From: Streptococcaceae bacterium
Lineage (GTDB): Bacteria; Bacillota; Bacilli; Lactobacillales; Streptococcaceae
Length of the DNA: 8,610 nucleotides
Direction of reading: 5' to 3'
Assembly (NCBI GenBank): GCA_031279745.1
Contig: JAITHN010000078.1
Span: 1-8,610 of the forward strand
The notes under the pieces: generated by a model
Databases searched by the model: none
What the model saw: the letters and a program-made list of their open reading frames with translations, nothing else
Told to the model about the DNA's origin: nothing
In this document: piece after piece, positions 6,063-8,610 of the stretch
How the letters are laid out: each line of letters begins with the position of its first letter
Position numbering within the stretch: position 1 is the first letter of the stretch
Made by a program: the position numbers and the translations under genes

Positions 6063-7232
6063 TCACTCGAGATCGCGGAAGCCATTTCGTATTCGTTCAA
6101 CCCCTTCAATCACGATGTCCATTGGTGCCGCAATATTCATACGCATATGTTTTCTTCCTTCACGTCCAAATGTTCGACCATCGTTCAAAAAGACTCCGGC
6201 TTCTAAAAGACGACGAACAACGTCCTTATGGGTGAGCCGATAAGCGGAGAAGTCTAGCCAGATGAGATAACCTGCCTCAGGTTTCATCCACTGCACCTTC
6301 GTTTTCTGTATAAGGTTGCCTTCAACATAGAGAATATTTTCGTAAAGAGCAAGATTAAGTTCAGTCAACCAATTTTCCCCTTCAAGGAAACAAGCTTTTA
6401 AAGCAGTGAAGGCAAGAGAGGAGATTTCATGCTTATGACTAATCTCCTGTGTTTGAGTAATCTTTTGTCTCAAAACAGGGTTTTTGATAAAGGCAGTGGA
6501 AATTTTTGCTCCTGCAAGGTTGAACGTTTTTGAAGGTGCGCTAAGTACAATGCTGAAGTCTTTAAAACCGTTTCCAGCGTTGAAAAACGAGGTGTGCTGG
6601 CACCGTGAGACGGTGGGAAGGATGTCGGCGTGGATTTCGTCACTAACAACGAGAACATTATATGTTTTCATGAGTTTTCCGAGCATGTTGAGCTCCTGTC
6701 TATTCCAAATTTTTCCACCGGGATTATGAGGATTGCAGAGAAGAAAAAGCTTCACATTTTCATCTCGTATTTTCCTTTCGATGTCCTCAAAGTCTAGCTG
6801 AAAGCCCTCAGAAACAGATTTTACAGAAGAAGTAACCACTTTTCGATTGTTGAGCTGGACCACTTCAAAGAAAGGGGGATAGATTGGAGTCAGGACGAGA
6901 ACTGCGTCCCCAGGACTAGTCAGTGCTTCAACTGAAACGGACAGCGAGGATACAACGCTTGTTGAGAAAACGATTTCTTCCTTGGTGAGTTCAAGTTGAT
7001 GCCGTTTGCCGTACCAATCTTGAACGCTTTGGAAGACGGAGTCGTCTGGCTCTGTATAGCCTAGAAACCCCTGTTCAAGCTCATTTTTCATAGCGCTGAT
7101 TGCCCCTGGAAATGTTGGGAAATCCATATCTGCAATCCACATAGGGAGTAGATTTTTTTCACGAACGAGAGGATAGTCCCACTTGATGCTATTGGTGTTT
7201 TTTCTGTTATAAACGGTTGAAAAATCATACAT
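6063..7232 (-). CDS. patB: PatB/MalY-type PLP-dependent cystathionine beta-lyase (aminotransferase fold)
   Basis: A 389-residue fold-type I PLP enzyme. Relatives (B. subtilis PatB, E. coli MalY) cleave the C-S bond of cystathionine or cysteine to give homocysteine or sulfide, pyruvate and ammonia; some also act as aminotransferases. Seen: N-terminal WIADMDFPTFP (32-42), Tyr118 in TPIYPPF, the NPHNPGG loop (167-173, Asn170), Asp198 in SDEIHADI pairing with the pyridine nitrogen, Schiff-base Lys235 in SAPSKTFNLAGAK, and Arg364 in HMRMNIA binding the substrate carboxylate. Length is standard, so the C-terminus at the TGA 6065-6063 is natural. GGAGG lies nine bases before the ATG. The segment after SDEIHADI (ILPTVSRCQHTSFF) is less conserved than usual but contains no catalytic residue. 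It has a promoter overlapping the divergent one of the S1 gene. MalY versus PatB cannot be settled without assay. Confidence 0.9.
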   Translation of the reverse strand: MYDFSTVYNRKNTNSIKWDYPLVREKNLLPMWIADMDFPTFPGAISAMKNELEQGFLGYTEPDDSVFQSVQDWYGKRHQLELTKEEIVFSTSVVSSLSVSVEALTSPGDAVLVLTPIYPPFFEVVQLNNRKVVTSSVKSVSEGFQLDFEDIERKIRDENVKLFLLCNPHNPGGKIWNRQELNMLGKLMKTYNVLVVSDEIHADILPTVSRCQHTSFFNAGNGFKDFSIVLSAPSKTFNLAGAKISTAFIKNPVLRQKITQTQEISHKHEISSLAFTALKACFLEGENWLTELNLALYENILYVEGNLIQKTKVQWMKPEAGYLIWLDFSAYRLTHKDVVRRLLEAGVFLNDGRTFGREGRKHMRMNIAAPMDIVIEGVERIRNGFRDLE

Positions 7233-7233
7233 C

Positions 7234-7262
7234 TTGCTTTTCCTCCAAAAAGAATTTATAAC
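7234..7262 (+). promoter_or_regulatory. Possible promoter of the S1 protein operon
   Basis: TTGCTT (7234-7239), a 17-base spacer and TATAAC (7257-7262), each close to consensus, point toward the S1 gene with a start around 7269. The element lies between the patB start codon and the patB -10, so the two divergent promoters overlap. Confidence 0.4.
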
Positions 7263-7263
7263 T

Positions 7264-7291
7264 ATTATATAGTAAAGTTGAACGGATTGAA
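7264..7291 (-). promoter_or_regulatory. patB promoter
   Basis: Minus-strand TATAAT (7269-7264), 16 bases downstream of TTCAAT (7291-7286), a three-of-six -35. It lies about 32 bases before the patB start. The -10 sits inside the palindrome ACTAT-TAT-ATAGT (7261-7273) and overlaps the last base pairs of the plus-strand promoter facing the other way. Confidence 0.6.
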
Positions 7292-7311
7292 GTAGCGGGG
7301 ATTTGAATTTG

Positions 7312-7692
7312 GTGAAAATTGGAGATGTTGTAGAGTGTACGATTACGGGGATTCAACCTTATGGACTTTTCGCTCGTTTCGGGAAGGATTTGACTGGGTT
7401 AATTCACGTTTCTGAAGTGCAGTCTGGATACACGAAAAATATGGAAGAAATGTTCAGCATTGGCGACAAAGTGACGGCGAAAGTGATTGATATTGACGGC
7501 TACTCAAAGAAAGTCAGTCTCTCCATTCGTGCTTTAGAAACGACAACGAAAAAGGTTGTAAACAAGCGAAAGCGTTATTTTTCAAATAAATATAAACAGA
7601 TTGGATTTCAATCAGTTGGTGACTCTATGGATCGTTGGATTCGGGAGGCGCTAGAAAATTTGGCAGGCGAAAATAAGCATGCAGAAGATTAG
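7312..7692 (+). CDS. S1-domain RNA-binding protein, GSP13/YugI or CvfD type
   Basis: A small cytosolic RNA-binding protein of about 126 residues. The first 75 residues are one S1 (OB-fold) domain: KIGDVVECTITGIQPYGLF, then DLTGLIHVSEVQSGY and the closing KKVSLSIRA. Family members (B. subtilis general stress protein 13, Listeria and lactic-acid bacterial CvfD) associate with ribosomes and act as post-transcriptional stress and virulence regulators. The C-terminal part is basic, then RYFSNKYKQIGFQSVGDSM and WIREALENL, a tail shared with the CvfD group but absent from the shorter YugI form. The start is uncertain: GTG 7312 is chosen because GGGGA (7297-7301) lies ten bases upstream; TTG at 7309 also fits, while the longest frame from TTG 7303 leaves almost no spacing. 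It is followed after 32 bases by an unknown gene on the same transcript. Confidence 0.88.
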   Translation: MKIGDVVECTITGIQPYGLFARFGKDLTGLIHVSEVQSGYTKNMEEMFSIGDKVTAKVIDIDGYSKKVSLSIRALETTTKKVVNKRKRYFSNKYKQIGFQSVGDSMDRWIREALENLAGENKHAED

Positions 7693-7724
7693 CTCGGGTA
7701 AATTAGATAAGAGGAGTGACAGCG

Positions 7725-8093
7725 ATGATAACGCAGATTAGTAAAAACGTAACTGGAACAGTCATGGTCAATTTACCAGATGGTGCGCCAAAATTTCTCG
7801 TTTACAATGATGAAAACCCTTCATTTTTGTTAACAAATGTGATTGAAGAAAGGACGATGCTGGGTAGTATTCTTCTCTATATAAAAAAGAGTTCATCGAT
7901 TCATCTAGAAAACCTTTCTCTTATGGAATTATCGAATACGAGAGATGAAGATGAGAATCTTCCGTTTTTTCTCTTTCAATTAGAAGCGAGTGAACTTCCT
8001 GAATTGCAGCCTGGTTTTTATTGGAAGAAAGCTTCAGAGTTGGTCGTCGCATTTCAGAAGTTTAAAATGTCGACAACCAAAGATGAGGATTAG
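7725..8093 (+). CDS. Conserved-looking hypothetical protein of 122 residues, unknown function
   Basis: Not recognised with confidence. The ATG at 7725 is preferred because GAGGAG (7711-7716) sits eight bases upstream; an in-frame GTG at 7716 overlaps that site. The protein is acidic at the C-terminus (TTKDED), cytosolic, with no signal peptide, membrane span or cysteine. It alternates short hydrophobic strands, for example PKFLVYND (22-29), SILLYIKK (48-55) and FFLFQLEA (82-89), and ends with PGFYWKKASELVVAFQKF. That last segment resembles the strand and helix that close Nudix folds, but the Nudix box GX5EX7REUXEEXGU is absent, so a catalytically dead Nudix-like fold is only a guess. Its place 32 bases behind the S1 protein and ahead of a strong terminator makes it the second gene of a two-gene operon. 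Base composition matches its neighbours. Confidence 0.75.
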   Translation: MITQISKNVTGTVMVNLPDGAPKFLVYNDENPSFLLTNVIEERTMLGSILLYIKKSSSIHLENLSLMELSNTRDEDENLPFFLFQLEASELPELQPGFYWKKASELVVAFQKFKMSTTKDED

Positions 8094-8149
8094 TGTTGGA
8101 GAAATTCGTTTAGCACATCGTGGTGAATGCTAGGAAAGTCGTTACATTC

Positions 8150-8177
8150 ATTCCCAATCCGTTGGGGATTTTTTTTT
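8150..8177 (+). terminator. Rho-independent terminator of the S1 operon
   Basis: ATTCCCAA (8150-8157) pairs with TTGGGGAT (8162-8169), with one T-G wobble, around the four-base loop TCCG. A run of nine T's (8169-8177) follows. It lies 57 bases after the stop of the 122-residue gene. A weaker repeat, TAGCA (8111-8115) with TGCTA (8128-8132), precedes it. Confidence 0.92.
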
Positions 8178-8500
8178 ACAAAGTGTTGAATGTTAGATAA
8201 TGCTGATGCGAACACGTTTTATGCGTATTGGAATCGTTGTTGAGGGATCATTGCACTTAATCAGTTGCGAAGGGCCCGTATCATAAATGGAGTAGCAAGG
8301 GAGTATTGGATTCCATACTTATGAGAAAATCACCTGATTCCCATTATCGTTCAGTCTGACTTGTGTCGTAGCCGTCAATCTTTCGAAAACAACAAGCTTG
8401 GTACTCTCAATCTTGTCTTTTATTTCGCAATCAGCAAAAAGAAAGACCCTTAAAATGTTGGGAACAATGTTGTTTTGAAGGTCATTGAAATAAAGGAGAA
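8178..8500. other. Intergenic region with no supported gene
   Basis: No plus-strand frame of useful length. A 71-codon minus-strand frame (8319-8534) begins with TTG, lacks a ribosome binding site and overlaps the promoter-like block at the right end, so I do not support it. No tRNA cloverleaf, T-box or riboswitch motif was recognised. A small perfect palindrome AACAA-TG-TTGTT lies at 8463-8474. Confidence 0.6.
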
Positions 8501-8507
8501 AAAAATT

Positions 8508-8544
8508 GAAAAAAAGTTGTAAAAATCCTTGCAAACTTTTTTTC
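8508..8544. repeat. Perfect 11-base inverted repeat over the -35 of the right-end promoter
   Basis: GAAAAAAAGTT (8508-8518) and AACTTTTTTTC (8534-8544) pair perfectly around a 15-base loop that holds most of the -35 box. The pairing is mostly A-T, and no T-run follows beyond the arm, so it is a weak terminator candidate at best; the A and T tracts may instead act as bent DNA or an UP element. Confidence 0.5.
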
Positions 8545-8557
8545 TACATGGTAAATT
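8529..8557 (+). promoter_or_regulatory. Promoter resembling a Firmicute rRNA operon promoter
   Basis: TTGCAA (8529-8534), 17 bases, then TAAATT (8552-8557). A/T tracts upstream (8499-8526) could serve as an UP element. The sequence just downstream, CAAAGTCGCTTGAGACGG (8560-8577), recalls the AAGTCGCT-type leader that follows rrn P2 promoters in Bacillales. The 16S gene itself is not in the window, so this identity is an inference from remembered leader sequences. Confidence 0.5.
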
Positions 8558-8610
8558 AACAAAGTCGCTTGAGACGGAAACGAAAAAAACGATGGATTTC
8601 AACGGATTTT

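Noticed and set aside
8319..8534. 71-codon minus-strand frame near the right end
   Set aside because: TTG start without a Shine-Dalgarno, beginning within the -35 of a good plus-strand promoter; no recognisable motif. A relic gene is possible but unsupported.
6026..8572. 13-base repeat CAAAGTCGCTTGA at 6026-6038 and 8560-8572
   Set aside because: One shared 13-mer in 8.6 kb is close to chance expectation, and one copy lies in the small minus-strand coding frame.

Overview
The window looks like chromosomal DNA of a low-to-moderate-GC Gram-positive bacterium of the Firmicutes, most likely Bacillales (Listeriaceae, Planococcaceae or Exiguobacterium-like). The evidence is the gene set: LiaFSR cell-envelope stress system, Ktr-type RCK subunit, PPDK regulatory protein of the YqfL type, PatB/MalY beta-lyase and a GSP13/CvfD-type S1 protein. 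Strong AGGAGG-like ribosome binding sites and TATAAT -10 boxes, several preceded by TG, agree with this. Genus cannot be fixed from the sequence alone.

Layout. Positions 1-3025 hold four minus-strand genes, read from right to left: the PPDK regulator (2201-3025), a Ktr potassium-channel RCK subunit (1457-2113), a Cof-type HAD phosphatase (630-1439) and a cyclophilin cut by the left edge (1-559). The Ktr and HAD genes are tightly coupled. The Ktr gene has its own extended -10 promoter overlapped by a perfect 7-5-7 palindrome. A 345-base divergent spacer separates this block from the plus-strand liaF-liaS-liaR operon (3371-5755), whose genes overlap one another. The operon ends at a long bidirectional terminator (5768-5841). 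Converging on it from the right is patB (6063-7232, minus), preceded on the terminator side by a previously easy-to-miss small gene (5872-6055, minus) that carries an exact 17-codon tandem duplication and is broken by one extra A. Overlapping divergent promoters at about 7234-7291 serve patB and a plus-strand pair: an S1-domain RNA-binding protein (7312-7692) and an unknown 122-residue protein (7725-8093), closed by a strong terminator (8150-8177). The last 430 bases have no convincing gene. They end in an AT-rich promoter and leader that resemble the start of a ribosomal RNA operon running off the right edge.

Functionally this is mostly housekeeping and stress physiology: envelope-stress sensing (LiaFSR), potassium homeostasis (Ktr), control of pyruvate/PEP flux (PPDK regulator), protein folding (PpiB), sulfur amino-acid metabolism (PatB) and post-transcriptional stress control (S1 protein). 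There is no sign of a defence island, phage, IS element or CRISPR array. The most unusual item is the small duplicated, frameshifted gene beside patB.
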